From Actinostola sp. cb2023 (lineage: Eukaryota; Cnidaria; Anthozoa; Actiniaria; Actinostolidae): 64,000 bases of DNA. The notes beneath the pieces are model-generated. The model made no database searches, was not told the origin of the DNA, and saw nothing but the letters and a program-made list of their open reading frames with translations. A program made the position numbers and the translations under genes. How positions within the stretch are numbered: position 1 is the stretch's first letter; each line of letters opens with the position of its first letter. Shown here piece after piece: positions 29,346 to 38,510 of this stretch. The stretch is from the NCBI GenBank assembly GCA_033675265.1, contig JAUJYZ010000634.1, forward strand, positions 124,001-188,000, read 5' to 3'.

Positions 29346-29715
29346 TGCTACATCCGTCGTTCTAGACTAAGGTTTGTGTAATACGAAACATTCTTTTCTT
29401 CAGGTTGCTGTATTTTTATATTTTATACTTTAACAGTTTTGCTACACCCGTCGTTCTAAACTAATCTTTGTGTAATAAGAAACATTATTTTCTGTAGGTT
29501 GTTGTATTTTTTTATTTTATACTTTAACAGTTTTGCTTCACCCGTCGTTCAAGACTAAACTTTGTGTAATACGAAACATTCTTTTATGTAGGTTGATGTA
29601 TTTTTATATTTTATACTTAACAGTTTTGCTACACACGTCGTTCAAGACTAAACTTTGTGTAATACGAAACATTCTTTTCTGCAGGTTGATGTATTTTTAT
29701 ATTTTATACTTTAAG

Positions 29716-30087
29716 GTTACTCCGTTATCATTCTCGGCGCACTCGTCTATGACAAACTTTGGGTCATAACTTCGTCTGCTTTTATGCAATTGCCATAAAA
29801 CATTGGCAACAATTAGAGCTATCATTCACCTATGATTCAATATAATTCGATTGCACTGCAGAACATTTTTTTAAATAATATTAGAACTTGAGTAAAGTCA
29901 ATGTTTTTGATAAAATTGGATATTGCGAAAAATCTATCCATTTTTTTTGGAAGAAAGTTTTGGAATCACTTTAAATTGACATAATTCATAACCTGAGCAA
30001 GTTTTAGCAAAATCGTTGGAGCTAAAGCACGGCCGCATGAAAACAACCAAAATTAAGCACGGAAATTAGCTCAACGATTGCTTTCGC
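29716..30087. other. Unrelated 372-bp segment interrupting the satellite
   Basis: The monomer phase breaks after ACTTTAA and resumes at TAATACGAAACATT. The segment contains GCACGGCCGCATGAAAACAA and is otherwise AT-rich. I see no reading frame, terminal inverted repeat or clear target duplication. Confidence 0.7.
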
Positions 30088-30355
30088 TAATACGAAACAT
30101 TCTTTTCTGTAGGTTGATGTATTATTATATTTTATACTTTAACAGTTTTGCTACACCCGTCGTTCAAGACTAAACTTTGTGTAATACGAAACATTCTTTT
30201 CTGCAGGTAGATGTATTTTTATATTTCATACTTTAACAGTTTTGCTACACCCATCGTTCTAGACTAAGCTTTGTGTAATACGAAACATTCTTTTCTGTAG
30301 GTTGATGTATTATTATATTTTATACTTTAACAGTTTTGCTACACCCGTCGTTCAA
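30088..30355 (+). repeat. Satellite monomers flanking the Polinton-type insertion, left side
   Basis: About 2.8 monomers of the TATTATTATATTTTATAC subtype. The last is cut at CGTCGTTCAA, where the element begins. The monomer continues at 51729 after the duplication. Confidence 0.9.
30350..30355 (+). repeat. Target-site duplication of the outer element (GTTCAA), left
   Basis: GTTCAA directly precedes the left terminus. The identical six bases follow the right terminus at 51729-51734. A 6-bp duplication is the Polinton/Maverick hallmark. Confidence 0.95.
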
Positions 30356-31253
30356 AGTAGTAGGGAAATGACAGTTCTACATCACGGGCGCACCGGTGCA
30401 CACCGGTGCCATCCGATACCAACCGAGTTCTGGACCACGGGCCGTCCGGTGCTGCCCGGAGCAGCCCGGAGCAGCCCGGAGCACCTCTGGGGTTATTTTG
30501 AAAACGATCCAAGCCGTTACACCGCACCGGCCTAAGGATTTTCGCTATGCCACGGTTATTTTTTAGAACGACATTTTTCGCTGACGTTTTAATTTATTTT
30601 CCCAGTATTCCCTCATTTTTCCGTGAGTCAGCAGTTCGTGACACAAACAAGTGACGCCAGCACAAACAAACATAGACTAAAGAATAAGACAAAGCCTGTG
30701 TACACAGTGGATAATCATCAAACAAACAAAACAAATTTATTTCAATTACAGTAGGGTAAACAATGGTTTTCCCGTTGTTGGATGTCATCAGTTTAAGGAC
30801 TAATCTTTTTATCACGTTATGTAACAACTGGACATCCGTCATTTTATAAAGTATCTTCAACCTAATATTTTTCTGATGTCGAGGTTTCAAACACCAATCT
30901 TCAGGATAAACAATGTACAAAGATAACTTAAACAATGGAGAGGCACGCTAGATAAGTGATCTATTGTTGTATCAACAGGTGACCATATGTAAATTCGTCT
31001 ATCTATACAGAACAATAATAACTAGAGTCAAACACGCGAGTCTTTTTAAAAATGTGATTTATTTACAACTTGGCAATTATAAAATCACAACATTTCTTTA
31101 AATTATCATAAAATCACCATGACCACCAGTGTAGTTTCAAAGCTGCTTTATTAGACTTCTAAGACATTTATACATCCAAAACAAACAAAGAATGAAATTT
31201 GATAGTTCACATTCACTTGTTCTTAATACTTCTGCCAGTTAGGTATTGATTTA
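30356..31253 (+). repeat. Outer terminal inverted repeat, left (898 bp)
   Basis: Reverse-complement match to 50830-51728 with only a few differences, including a 1-bp indel near 30833. The outer ~180 bp is GC-rich, unlike the AT-rich surroundings. It has two CACCGGTG palindromes and three tandem copies of a GCCCGGAGCA decamer. The inner part carries AATAAA on the minus strand near 31146-31151, about 70 bp past the stop codon of the interrupted ATPase gene. The repeat extends into the last ten codons of that gene. Confidence 0.95.
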
Positions 31254-31784
31254 ATCACGGCTCTTAATCGTTCTGAACGTCGAGGAGGTGTCACTACATC
31301 GTCGTATTTATGGGCATCCCGATAAGGTATCCACTTGATGGTTTTTTCTTTACTTGGTGGGGGAGTGGGTGGAAATATGGGTGGACCAGATGGAGTGTTT
31401 GGTGTGTTGAACAAGGAGGTTGGTTGCCCCATTTCTGAATGGGTTCTTATTGGAGTAGAAGGAACCTCAACTGAAGTCGATGGTCTCGAAGTAGACGGTC
31501 TAATTTTAGAGGTTAGGCGTTGTAACATGGAAGGTGGTTTAGATGTAACAAAACCACTATCACGAGTTAGACTTGTTGAAGGAACATTTTCTGGGGTTGT
31601 AAAAGCCGGCAGATGACTTTCATCAGCCAACGGTGGTAGGACTGCTTCTTGCCTTGGTCTGACCACCACACTGTTCGGAAGTTGTTGTTCGAGGTGGAGG
31701 TAGCGATTAAATAGTGAAGTGTATTCTTTCACTTTCACCTCTGGAGGAATACTGGGGTCTTTTAAAATGTGGTCCATCTGCTCT
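31223..31784 (-). pseudogene. 3' part of the outer-element ATPase gene, separated by Polinton insertion
   Basis: An open frame on the minus strand runs from the inner-element junction at 31784 to the stop at 31223, about 186 codons. An internal ATG at 31777 could start a 184-aa product, but the frame is open upstream to the junction and continues, in the same frame and strand, the ATPase fragment ending at 48139. Near the N-terminal end is a helical motif (ILKDPSIPPEVKVKEYTSLF, then RYLHLEQQ). The middle is Pro/Ser/Thr-rich and low-complexity. The C-terminus has a basic PPRRSERLR patch. The last ten codons lie in the terminal repeat. I infer that this was the C-terminal tail of one protein of about 490 aa, possibly an unstructured tail with a nuclear-localisation-like patch. 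Confidence 0.8.
31779..31784 (+). repeat. Target-site duplication of the inner Polinton (TGCTCT), left
   Basis: TGCTCT precedes the left end of the inner element (AGTAGG...). The same six bases occur at 48139-48144. If both ends are taken as a symmetrical AG...CT, the duplication is GCTCT (5 bp). Confidence 0.85.
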
Positions 31785-31940
31785 AGTAGGGGGGAGAGGA
31801 CAGTTCAAGCGCATTTTTCATTTTTTTAGCATACTAGCGCCTTTTTTGACTTTTGAGATATGCCCCCCTACTTAGGTATGTTTCACAAAGGGCGCTGGGG
31901 GGTGGGTATTTGAGAAGATGAATTTGATAGGTATATGAGA
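31785..31940 (+). repeat. Inner terminal inverted repeat, left (~155 bp)
   Basis: Reverse-complement match to about 47985-48139 with roughly ten mismatches. It shares AGTAG, a G-rich run and GACAGTT with the outer element's ends, but is otherwise unrelated to them. It contains CCCCCCTACT again internally (31866-31874 region). Confidence 0.9.
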
Positions 31941-31956
31941 GGGCTGTGATCATTAT

Positions 31957-33416
31957 TTACCGGAATAAATACCAAGCGATTCCTGCGACTACTATTGTTA
32001 TCGCTACTAGATTATTTTTATGGGTTGGGGTTGATGATGACGTGTATTTTTTTTTTGGCAACAGCGGCGTTGTTGGTGTGGTAGATGGAGGGGAATATTT
32101 TATTGTTGTTGTTGGGGGTTGATGGACCACTTTTGAAACCCATTTAGTCTGAGAGCCGGTTGATTTTGTCTCAGCATTAATGTCATTCACACCGAACTTC
32201 ATATTCGCAGTTGCTTTTAATAATTTATTGTTATATCCAACGATTGAATTTGTGTTTATTACAAGATTTGATGGTAATAACCAGCAACCGGGCGAAATGG
32301 CTAAATCAAGCCTCACTTTGGCCTCTTGAATCGCTAGTTGATATCTTTGGATGCTTTTAGAAATATCTCTCTCGATAATTGAACTTTCAAAGAGTTGTAA
32401 AAACACTCGTTGGGTTTCTATGGCAGAGCCGGAGTCGCCTAATATACTACTTCGAGTATTTACTTGGCTGCCTAGAATTGTATAGACGTAAGCTTCTATG
32501 CTCTTATTTAATCTAGCCTCACCTGATTTTGTTAGACCTTTTGATTTTTTTGGAACAAACCAATTATATTGGCTCCTATTCTGATGTGTAGAGGTATAGT
32601 ATGCTGTAAGAGAGTCTTTATAGGGGCTTGTATAATGGAAACTGAACTTATCGGCATCTGTTGATTCGCCCTTAAAACGGAAATCAGGATTGTTTGGAAT
32701 ACCAAACTCATTACAAAGCCTATTCAAAGCATTATGGTTGTATCGAGTGCCGGTCCAAACAAAGGCGCTATCCCATGGTAGTGGCACTTCTAGCTGACTT
32801 AGAATTGATCTAATTGTGTAAAGCACGTGGAATCTTAAAATACATCCGATTTGGGTGTGAGACAACATATCATATGAAACCCCACAACCCGACGTTGCAC
32901 ACCATACAGCAAAGTTTAGTTGTTGACTCCAAAACCGCATATTAGGTTCTTCAAGCCAGGTGCTATACTCAGATACAGTAGAAACCGATGGTGGGGTTAG
33001 TTGAAAAATATCGTTGGGGCGGCTATCAAAGCTTTTACTAGGTATAATAAATATTTTCAATGTTGATAATAAGATTTTAATATCAGACGCGGTGTCCGCA
33101 AATCCTACTCCAGGGATTGGGTATTTTTTATTTGTTAACATGTATTCTTTTGGGAAATTGGGGCGAACTGGGACGCCATCGTTGCCCAAGGCGTGTTTTC
33201 CCAAGGGGATCGTCGTGAATTCGTTTGCCTAGTGCTTTAGTTATAGCGTGTTCCACAAGGGGGTCGTCGTAATGGTGGACAGGGCCGCCAATCTCTTTTT
33301 TGAAAACATCGTAGGCCACTCCGCCCCAATCGAAATTAATACCGCCTCTGTAGGCGTGAAACCCTATAGAGTGGGGGTAATATTTTTTTTAAGTCTCTAT
33401 CTTCTTGCGTTACCAT
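31957..33416 (-). pseudogene. Large C-terminally membrane-anchored Polinton structural protein, two frameshifts
   Basis: The start is the ATG at 33416-33414, directly after ATTATAT. The frame then shifts in an A8 run near 33385 and again in an A4 run near 33199, each like a single extra A. Without those shifts the product would be about 485 aa. The N-terminal part contains FDWGGVAYDVFKKEIGG. The central part is soluble, with several Trp/Cys. A Pro/Thr-rich linker then leads to one C-terminal transmembrane helix (VAITIVVAGIAWYLF). The function is not recognised; position and anchor suggest a virion or membrane component. Downstream (31941-31956) the inner terminal repeat follows at once. Confidence 0.65.
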
Positions 33417-33479
33417 ATATAATATTATCATATCTCAGTTTATAGATAAAGCCATAAGGCGTTCTGTCAAAGGATAAAG

Positions 33480-34070
33480 TTATTTCTTTGGACTTATGAG
33501 CTGCTCGACAAGCTCTCTTTTCAGTTCTTCTCTCAGCTTCTGAATGTCGGGAACGTCGTTTTTTAAAATCTCATTATTACGCTTTCTGATGTTGCTTTTC
33601 AAGGTTTCGTATTTTTGAAGCTCGGCCATAATGTAGCCAAATTCTTTCTCATCAATACTGTTGTCGCTCAAGGCCTTTGATACAAGCCCGCTTATGCTGT
33701 TCTCTTTTGATTTTGCAAGCTGAACCGTATTTTCATGTTTTGTTACTTTTTTAGTGAGCTTTTTAGTGAAAACGGTACAAATAGCAGATATTAAGCCCAA
33801 TAGGCCGCCCACCGTGGATAAAGGAACGCCTACTAGGATGCCAGGACCTGTTAAACTTGTGGCCACGCCAGAGCCGGTTAAAATTACAGACAACGTTCCT
33901 GCTGCTACTGCTGTTTTGTGAAATATTCCTCGCATCTTAGCATATTTTTTCCTGACGTTTTCATAATGTTTTACTTCTGATCCTAGTTGAGCCAAAGCCA
34001 TGTTTACTTTATGCAATCGGAAGTTCTCCCCAGTGGTTGGCACTTCTGGATAAATCGCGTCGTAGTCCAT
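33480..34070 (-). CDS. 196-aa protein with central hydrophobic segment, Polinton structural block
   Basis: The ATG follows AATATAT directly. Residues about 50-100 form a Gly/Ala/Leu/Val-rich hydrophobic region (TAVAAGTLSVILTGSGVATS onwards). It is flanked by Lys-rich helices (KKLTKKVTKHEN) and a charged helical C-terminus. This layout fits a membrane-active or membrane-inserted minor virion protein. I cannot assign it to a named Polinton family with confidence. It lies 5 bp from the 215-aa gene upstream, in a same-strand cluster. Confidence 0.7.
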   Translation of the reverse strand: MDYDAIYPEVPTTGENFRLHKVNMALAQLGSEVKHYENVRKKYAKMRGIFHKTAVAAGTLSVILTGSGVATSLTGPGILVGVPLSTVGGLLGLISAICTVFTKKLTKKVTKHENTVQLAKSKENSISGLVSKALSDNSIDEKEFGYIMAELQKYETLKSNIRKRNNEILKNDVPDIQKLREELKRELVEQLISPKK

Positions 34071-34075
34071 ATATA

Positions 34076-34723
34076 TTATACGATTTCAATTACCATTCTC
34101 ATTGGATATATTCCAGAATTAATGCTCTTGTTAGTAGAATCTGCGGTCACCCAAAACCTAATACTATTAATATAACCATCATTTTTAATAGGTGTGTACA
34201 ATGGATTGTTAGGGATATAACTTGTCTTTTCTCCAGCCTTGCTTAATTCAACACATGCTAATATTTGTGAATATTTATTATTTAATAAAACCTGTGTAGA
34301 ATCAATAAGATCACAATTAATGCGGATATCTTGAGTAAGTTCACTAATATTGATGTTATATTCGGTGTTTGCTTCAAGACGTTCTGGAATGTTTAATAAT
34401 TTTGATAAACTCTCATTTAAATCAATACCTATTGTTGGGGCGGTATAATATTTATTATTTTTAATCACAACTGAAAAATTTCTCTCACCAAGTGAAACCT
34501 CTTTATCAACAGCATTTTTAAAACTAAAATTAGTGTAGCTTCCTTTCGGAATCCGCATAAAAACACCGCTAAACAGTCTAGTTGACATAGTTCCTTCGCT
34601 TGGGAGATTATACAAACTATTATAAAAACTACAGCTTACAAGCGATATCTTTGCGCCCTTAATAGGAGTTTTAAACCAAATAGGTTGATCGGCTTTTGTT
34701 TGTTCAATGTATAGGATCGTCAT
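34076..34723 (-). CDS. 215-aa beta-rich protein, candidate minor capsid/penton-like
   Basis: The start codon follows AATATAT. The sequence alternates polar and hydrophobic residues throughout (ISLVSCSFYNSLYNL, NFSVVIKNNKYY, SIRFWVTADS) with no transmembrane helix. This looks like an all-beta protein such as a single jelly roll. Polintons normally encode a jelly-roll minor capsid protein, and its place beside other structural genes supports that, but I see no diagnostic motif. Structure prediction would decide. Confidence 0.6.
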   Translation of the reverse strand: MTILYIEQTKADQPIWFKTPIKGAKISLVSCSFYNSLYNLPSEGTMSTRLFSGVFMRIPKGSYTNFSFKNAVDKEVSLGERNFSVVIKNNKYYTAPTIGIDLNESLSKLLNIPERLEANTEYNINISELTQDIRINCDLIDSTQVLLNNKYSQILACVELSKAGEKTSYIPNNPLYTPIKNDGYINSIRFWVTADSTNKSINSGIYPMRMVIEIV

Positions 34724-34728
34724 ATATA

Positions 34729-36846
34729 TTATTTCTTTTTATATTGTTCGACCGCATAGAGAACTGCAGCTACTATCAACAGCCATGTGTGCTTGGCTAG
34801 AAAGCCAACCACCTGCCCAGCAGTCTTAAATATGAAGGAGGCTATGGCGCCTACCATGCCCGGCAATAGTTGAGCTAATTTTTCGCCTATTGTGTTCAAC
34901 CCCTTTCCAAGACCTTTTGCAACAGAAGATAACCCACTTTTTAAACTATTAATAATGACTCCAATGACAATACCCACAGCAGAAACAACAGCAAAGGCAG
35001 TGAATCCATATTTTTTTAAAATACGTTTTATTTTTTCTTTCAAAGAGAGTTTTTCTTCGATGACTTCAGTTTGCTCATTTATCCGCTCCTCCTCTTTAGC
35101 AAGGGACAGATCTTGCTCTCTAAGCCTCTTATTTTCCTCAGTTAGCTCATATATTTTTTTATTGTTGTCAGAAGTTAGCAGATCTCCTATTTCAGATTCA
35201 GCACCTTTTAAGTCCTCAGTTAGCTCACTTATTTCCTGTTCATGCCTTATTATAGTACCCCGCTTATCAACAAGTTCTGAACTAAGATTTGATAGCTGCC
35301 GTTCAATATCAACGCTGCGCGCCTTTTCACTCTCCAACTTATTAATTAATTCATTTCTCGCTGTGGCTCCACCGGCTAACTGCGTTCCTAGAGCCCTTTC
35401 GGCTGCAATACGTCTAGCGATCTCCTCTTTTAATTCATCTCTAAAGCTTTCCCTTTCATTAATGAACGCATTCCTATCTTTAACATTCTCATCAGCTTGC
35501 TTTCTTATTTCGGCCTTATAGCGTTTTATAATATCATTAAGTCTTTCCTCATTCCCATCACGCCCCAACAATTTTATTTTATCTTCTAATTCTTTTATCA
35601 TACTCCGTGCGGTGTCGCCATCCACCATCGTTTCTAAATCTTGATAAATATCGTTTAGTAACCCTTCATTATGAGAGATTACGAAGGTGTCATCATCAAT
35701 TCTCGACTCCATATCTTGTATCAAATGCTGGCTGTCAGATAGCTCTTCTGTAAGTTTCACCTTCTCTGCCGAAAGAGCGTCTCGCGATGCCGCCGTAGAG
35801 GACAACTCCTGCCCCAACCGCTCTAATTTAATGTCTCTCTCTTTAACATCGTGCAATAACACAGAATTATGCTCTCCAGCCTCTTGCAGATACTCCTCTA
35901 AAACCTTTATTCTATCTTGCAGCACCTCCTTAGATTGTATCATAGCCATTTCAAAATTATTTGACTCCTCTCTTTCGGCTATACTTTCACGCGTAATTTC
36001 TATAACCTGCCCCCTATCGTCGTTAGCAGTGAGTATCTCATCTGCGGTACGTCCTAAAACCTCTTTAATTTTATTTGGTAATTTGCCGTTTAAGCTACCT
36101 TTTTTATTGTATAAACGATGCCACTTCGTAAGAGTCTTATTAGTAATTTCTATACCCTCATTATATCGAAGATCAAAACCCTTTTCTATAGTAATCTTAT
36201 TGTCGGGAAATAAGGAGTCAAGCTCTGTTTTCGCGCTATCATATTCTTCGATTACTGCAGCAGATCTGCCTAGATCATCTAGTATTTGGTCTGGCGGTGT
36301 TTCAATCCAACTACCGTCTTTTTCCAAATAATACCTTTTTGCCCCGCTACGCCTTAAAGAAACGGCGGTTCTATCATACTCATCCACTGTGAATAAAAAT
36401 GCACTTTTTTTCATATCCCAGTCTGGAAAAAGTTTATGTATTCTTCTACCTGCCGTAGTTATCGCTCTTTCCTTATTTTTTAGTGTCGCCCTACTTGCCT
36501 CATCTTCCTCGGTTAACCCAAGATCCTCGAGGCGCCTTAGTTTTTTTAATCTATCTTCTATTTCAGCATAACCCTCTATCTCATCAAAACTCTCCATTTG
36601 AAGCTCCTCGTAAGCTCTTGTCCTCCATTGCGAGGCACTTTCAGACGGTCTTCTAAACAACTCTCTAGCTTCGCGGCTAGATACGATTCTACCCAAACGT
36701 TGAAAATGCCTTCTAAAGTTGTTACGCCACGTCGTATCGTTTTTCACACCACCCCCGAACAACATATCTGAATCATCATCAGTGTTAATATCTTCGGCCC
36801 CTTCCCCGAAAGGATCCATATCTACATCATAGTTACCCCCTTCCAT
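34729..36846 (-). CDS. 705-aa coiled-coil protein with C-terminal membrane segments
   Basis: The start follows GATTATA. The N-terminus is acidic (about residues 8-32). Next is a basic conserved-looking stretch (WRNNFRRHFQRLGRIVSSRE), then a helical domain, and a long coiled coil from about 285 to 590 rich in Glu/Lys/Leu heptads. The last ~110 residues contain three hydrophobic helices (TAFAVVSAVGIVIGVIINSL, the MVGAIASFIFKTAGQVVGFL stretch, WLLIVAAVLYAVEQY) separated by Gly/Lys-rich linkers. I infer a large membrane-tethered scaffold or structural protein. The frame is fully open, which contrasts with the broken replication genes. Confidence 0.75.
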   Translation of the reverse strand: MEGGNYDVDMDPFGEGAEDINTDDDSDMLFGGGVKNDTTWRNNFRRHFQRLGRIVSSREARELFRRPSESASQWRTRAYEELQMESFDEIEGYAEIEDRLKKLRRLEDLGLTEEDEASRATLKNKERAITTAGRRIHKLFPDWDMKKSAFLFTVDEYDRTAVSLRRSGAKRYYLEKDGSWIETPPDQILDDLGRSAAVIEEYDSAKTELDSLFPDNKITIEKGFDLRYNEGIEITNKTLTKWHRLYNKKGSLNGKLPNKIKEVLGRTADEILTANDDRGQVIEITRESIAEREESNNFEMAMIQSKEVLQDRIKVLEEYLQEAGEHNSVLLHDVKERDIKLERLGQELSSTAASRDALSAEKVKLTEELSDSQHLIQDMESRIDDDTFVISHNEGLLNDIYQDLETMVDGDTARSMIKELEDKIKLLGRDGNEERLNDIIKRYKAEIRKQADENVKDRNAFINERESFRDELKEEIARRIAAERALGTQLAGGATARNELINKLESEKARSVDIERQLSNLSSELVDKRGTIIRHEQEISELTEDLKGAESEIGDLLTSDNNKKIYELTEENKRLREQDLSLAKEEERINEQTEVIEEKLSLKEKIKRILKKYGFTAFAVVSAVGIVIGVIINSLKSGLSSVAKGLGKGLNTIGEKLAQLLPGMVGAIASFIFKTAGQVVGFLAKHTWLLIVAAVLYAVEQYKKK

Positions 36847-36852
36847 TATAAT

Positions 36853-37269
36853 CTACAAATATCTCGCCGCTAAAAAACCTGCTGCCAGCATCCCGCCACC
36901 CACATAAACCAGTTCGTATTGTTTCTGTTTTTTGTTAGGTTTATAATAATCATGAAATTGAGGTTTTTCTAGATTAAACCCGGGGTGTGCTTTATTGTAG
37001 AGAGTAAAAGCATAGTCTGCATTATTTAGATCACTCTCGGCGGTTTTTTTGTTTATATAACGTTCTGTAAGCCAGTCTTGGTACTGTTGTCTTTTCTTTT
37101 CAAATTCACCCGTATCGTGCTGGTATTTTTCAAGGGCCTTATCGTGCCTAATTTTCTCTTCATCAGTATCTTTATCAGAACTTAGGGTTTTCGCTAAATA
37201 CGAACCGCCTGTGAAGGCCGCTGCATTCAGAACAGCTCCGGCGATCATCATAACTACAGCACTTGCCAT
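36853..37269 (-). CDS. Small membrane protein (138 aa)
   Basis: The start follows TAATATAA. It has an N-terminal hydrophobic helix (residues 1-25), a central charged helix (about 30-85) with DWLTERYINKKTAESDLNNA, and a C-terminal hydrophobic segment (YVGGGMLAAGFLAARYL). The family is not recognised. It lies 6 bp from the genes on either side in the structural cluster. Confidence 0.65.
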   Translation of the reverse strand: MASAVVMMIAGAVLNAAAFTGGSYLAKTLSSDKDTDEEKIRHDKALEKYQHDTGEFEKKRQQYQDWLTERYINKKTAESDLNNADYAFTLYNKAHPGFNLEKPQFHDYYKPNKKQKQYELVYVGGGMLAAGFLAARYL

Positions 37270-37274
37270 TTATA

Positions 37275-37499
37275 TTAGAGAGATTTTGGCAGGATTTTTT
37301 GATCTTCAAGATAGTGTTTCAAATACATAGAGCCGGCCAGAACCGCCACCCATTTGCCATAATTTGTTAGACTGCTACTGGGGTCATTAATAAACGATTC
37401 TTTCATAACTTTCTTTCCGATGTAGCCAATACCGGCCGCGATGCCGATAACTACAGAAGAGTCTGTAATAGTTTTCATTAATTTGTTTTCTGCGGACAT
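37275..37499 (-). CDS. Small membrane protein (74 aa)
   Basis: The start is preceded by ATATATATATA. It has two hydrophobic segments (SSVVIGIAAGIGYIGKKV and YGKWVAVLAGSMYLKHYL) and a short polar tail. It resembles the neighbouring small membrane genes in layout; the function is unknown. Confidence 0.6.
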   Translation of the reverse strand: MSAENKLMKTITDSSVVIGIAAGIGYIGKKVMKESFINDPSSSLTNYGKWVAVLAGSMYLKHYLEDQKILPKSL

Positions 37500-37516
37500 T
37501 ATATATATATTTTTTT

Positions 37517-37849
37517 TTATTCCATGCCTCTTCTAGCTACTGTAGGAGCCACAGCAGGTATGGGTGTTGTTGTTGGTGTTGTAGCCACTATAGGCGCTTC
37601 TTTCTTCCATCGGAAATATAAATCTAAAGCGGTTAGACCTATTCCAACTATCGTCAATGTCGTTGTTAGTGACGGGGTCCAGTTGTTGGTAGTTTCTACT
37701 ATTGGAGCTTCACTCTTTTCTAGAGCCTTCTTAGCATTCTTATGATATTCGGCCAGTTTTTTTCCAGCTGCCACCTTCTTAGGGTCCTTTTGCTTAACAA
37801 TGGGAGTTTCTGGTTCTTTGGTAATTTGATCCTCTGCGGCTTCAGACAT
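37517..37849 (-). CDS. Small single-span membrane protein (110 aa)
   Basis: I choose the ATG at 37849-37847 (MSEAAEDQITKEPE) because it follows CTATATAT like its neighbours. An upstream in-frame start would only add a low-complexity stretch from the repeat region. The N-terminal half is Lys/Glu-rich, followed by one transmembrane helix (SLTTTLTIVGIGLTALDLYF) and a Pro/Thr/Ala-rich tail. The function is unknown. Confidence 0.6.
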   Translation of the reverse strand: MSEAAEDQITKEPETPIVKQKDPKKVAAGKKLAEYHKNAKKALEKSEAPIVETTNNWTPSLTTTLTIVGIGLTALDLYFRWKKEAPIVATTPTTTPIPAVAPTVARRGME

Positions 37850-37861
37850 ATATATAGAATA

Positions 37862-38070
37862 ATATTCCAACAGACACTCAACAGAGTTCCAACAGATGCT
37901 CAACAGCTTCCAACGGAGTTCCAACAGATGCTCAACAGAGATATGTAATGCTGCTAGATTATTATATTTGCCGCGGCTGCGTAATTGCTGCTGCATTGCT
38001 GCTGTAGATAGATTTTCCTACTAGAGATAGAACATATTGCTGCTATATTGCTGCTATTAGGCGTTTGTAT
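37862..38070. repeat. Short tandem repeats in the intergenic space between divergent genes
   Basis: About 37862-37940 contains repeated TTCCAACAGATGCTCAACAG-like units. Further right, ATTGCTGCTATATTGCTGCT is repetitive. The region separates the 110-aa gene (minus) from the C2H2 gene (plus). It is a candidate control region or replication-associated repeat, with no direct proof. Confidence 0.6.
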
Positions 38071-38080
38071 TCTCTAGTAT

Positions 38081-38377
38081 ATGGAGTGCAATAGAATGTT
38101 CTGCAGTAAGCAACGACTGAGAACTCATATAAGAAATAGAGTATGTGAAAAGAAGAAGCAAGAACCTACTTGTAAAGAATGTAATAAGACCTTCTGTTCT
38201 ATGCAAAGATTAAACTCGCACAGTAGAGTATGTACAAAAAATAAATTGCCTGTCTGTGAAGATTGCAATGTGATCTTCGCTTCTATGGTTCTGTTAAGTA
38301 CTCATATTTGTACAACAGGCCCTTGTTATAACTGCGGCGATCTTATAGAAAGATGTGGCTGCTACAGCAACAATTAA
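38081..38377 (+). CDS. 98-aa C2H2 zinc-finger protein
   Basis: The start follows CTAGTAT. It has three C2H2-type fingers in tandem: an N-terminal partial one (CNRMFCSKQRLRTHIRNRVC), then CKECNKTFCSMQRLNSH and CEDCNVIFASMVLLSTH. A Cys-rich tail follows (CYNCGDLIERCGC). This is a probable nucleic-acid-binding regulator. It is one of the few plus-strand genes in the inner Polinton. The first finger may be N-terminally trimmed (the protein begins MEC). Confidence 0.75.
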   Translation: MECNRMFCSKQRLRTHIRNRVCEKKKQEPTCKECNKTFCSMQRLNSHSRVCTKNKLPVCEDCNVIFASMVLLSTHICTTGPCYNCGDLIERCGCYSNN

Positions 38378-38510
38378 GCAGCAATGATATATATCTTTTA
38401 TAGGAAATATCAACAACAATTAAGCAGCAGTATTATATATCTATTGTATGAAATGCTACAGCAACAATTAAGCAGCAATGATATATATCTTTTATAGGAA
38501 ATATCAACGG
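38366..38510 (+). repeat. Three ~48-bp direct repeats overlapping the 3' end of the VLTF3-like gene
   Basis: The unit CAACAATTAAGCAGCAATGA plus TATATATCTTTTATAGGAAATATC occurs three times (about 38366, 38415 and 38463 starts), the middle copy varied. Each contains TATATAT. The last copy runs into the stop codon of the minus-strand gene at 38504. Confidence 0.75.

Larger units (their letters stand above)
4771..29715 (+). repeat. Satellite array, 94-bp monomer, about 265 copies
   Basis: Tandem head-to-tail monomers of about 94 bp. Each typically contains TCTAGACTAAGCTT (XbaI and HindIII sites together), TAATACGAAACATT, GTAGGTTG, an AT-rich tract and CAGTTTTGCTACACCCGTCG. Variants differ at diagnostic points: GTTGATG or GTTGCTG, TTTTATAC or TTTCATAC, GCTACA or GTTACA, TTATTTT or TTCTTTT. 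No reading frame persists, so it is non-coding. Monomers are organised in higher-order domains listed separately. Some of the homopolymer length variation could be assembly noise. Confidence 0.98.

Noticed and set aside
4771..29715. CRISPR-like array
   Set aside because: Units are contiguous 94-bp monomers without unique spacers, in animal DNA; it is a satellite.
29533..29769. 78-codon frame in satellite monomers
   Set aside because: It covers two diverged monomers and its sequence is a repeat of itself, lost in neighbouring units.
30594..30935. 113-codon frame in the left terminal repeat
   Set aside because: The copy in the right repeat is cut by a 1-bp indel to 77 codons and there is no domain; more likely chance in repeat DNA.
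31775..31777. ATG at 31777 as the true start of a separate 184-aa gene
   Set aside because: The frame is open upstream to the insertion junction and continues the split ATPase gene; the ATG is more likely an internal Met, though new use of it cannot be excluded.
34892..36571. Long plus-strand frames opposite the 705-aa gene
   Set aside because: They are antisense shadows; the minus strand has the coiled coil, membrane helices and the TATA-ATG start.
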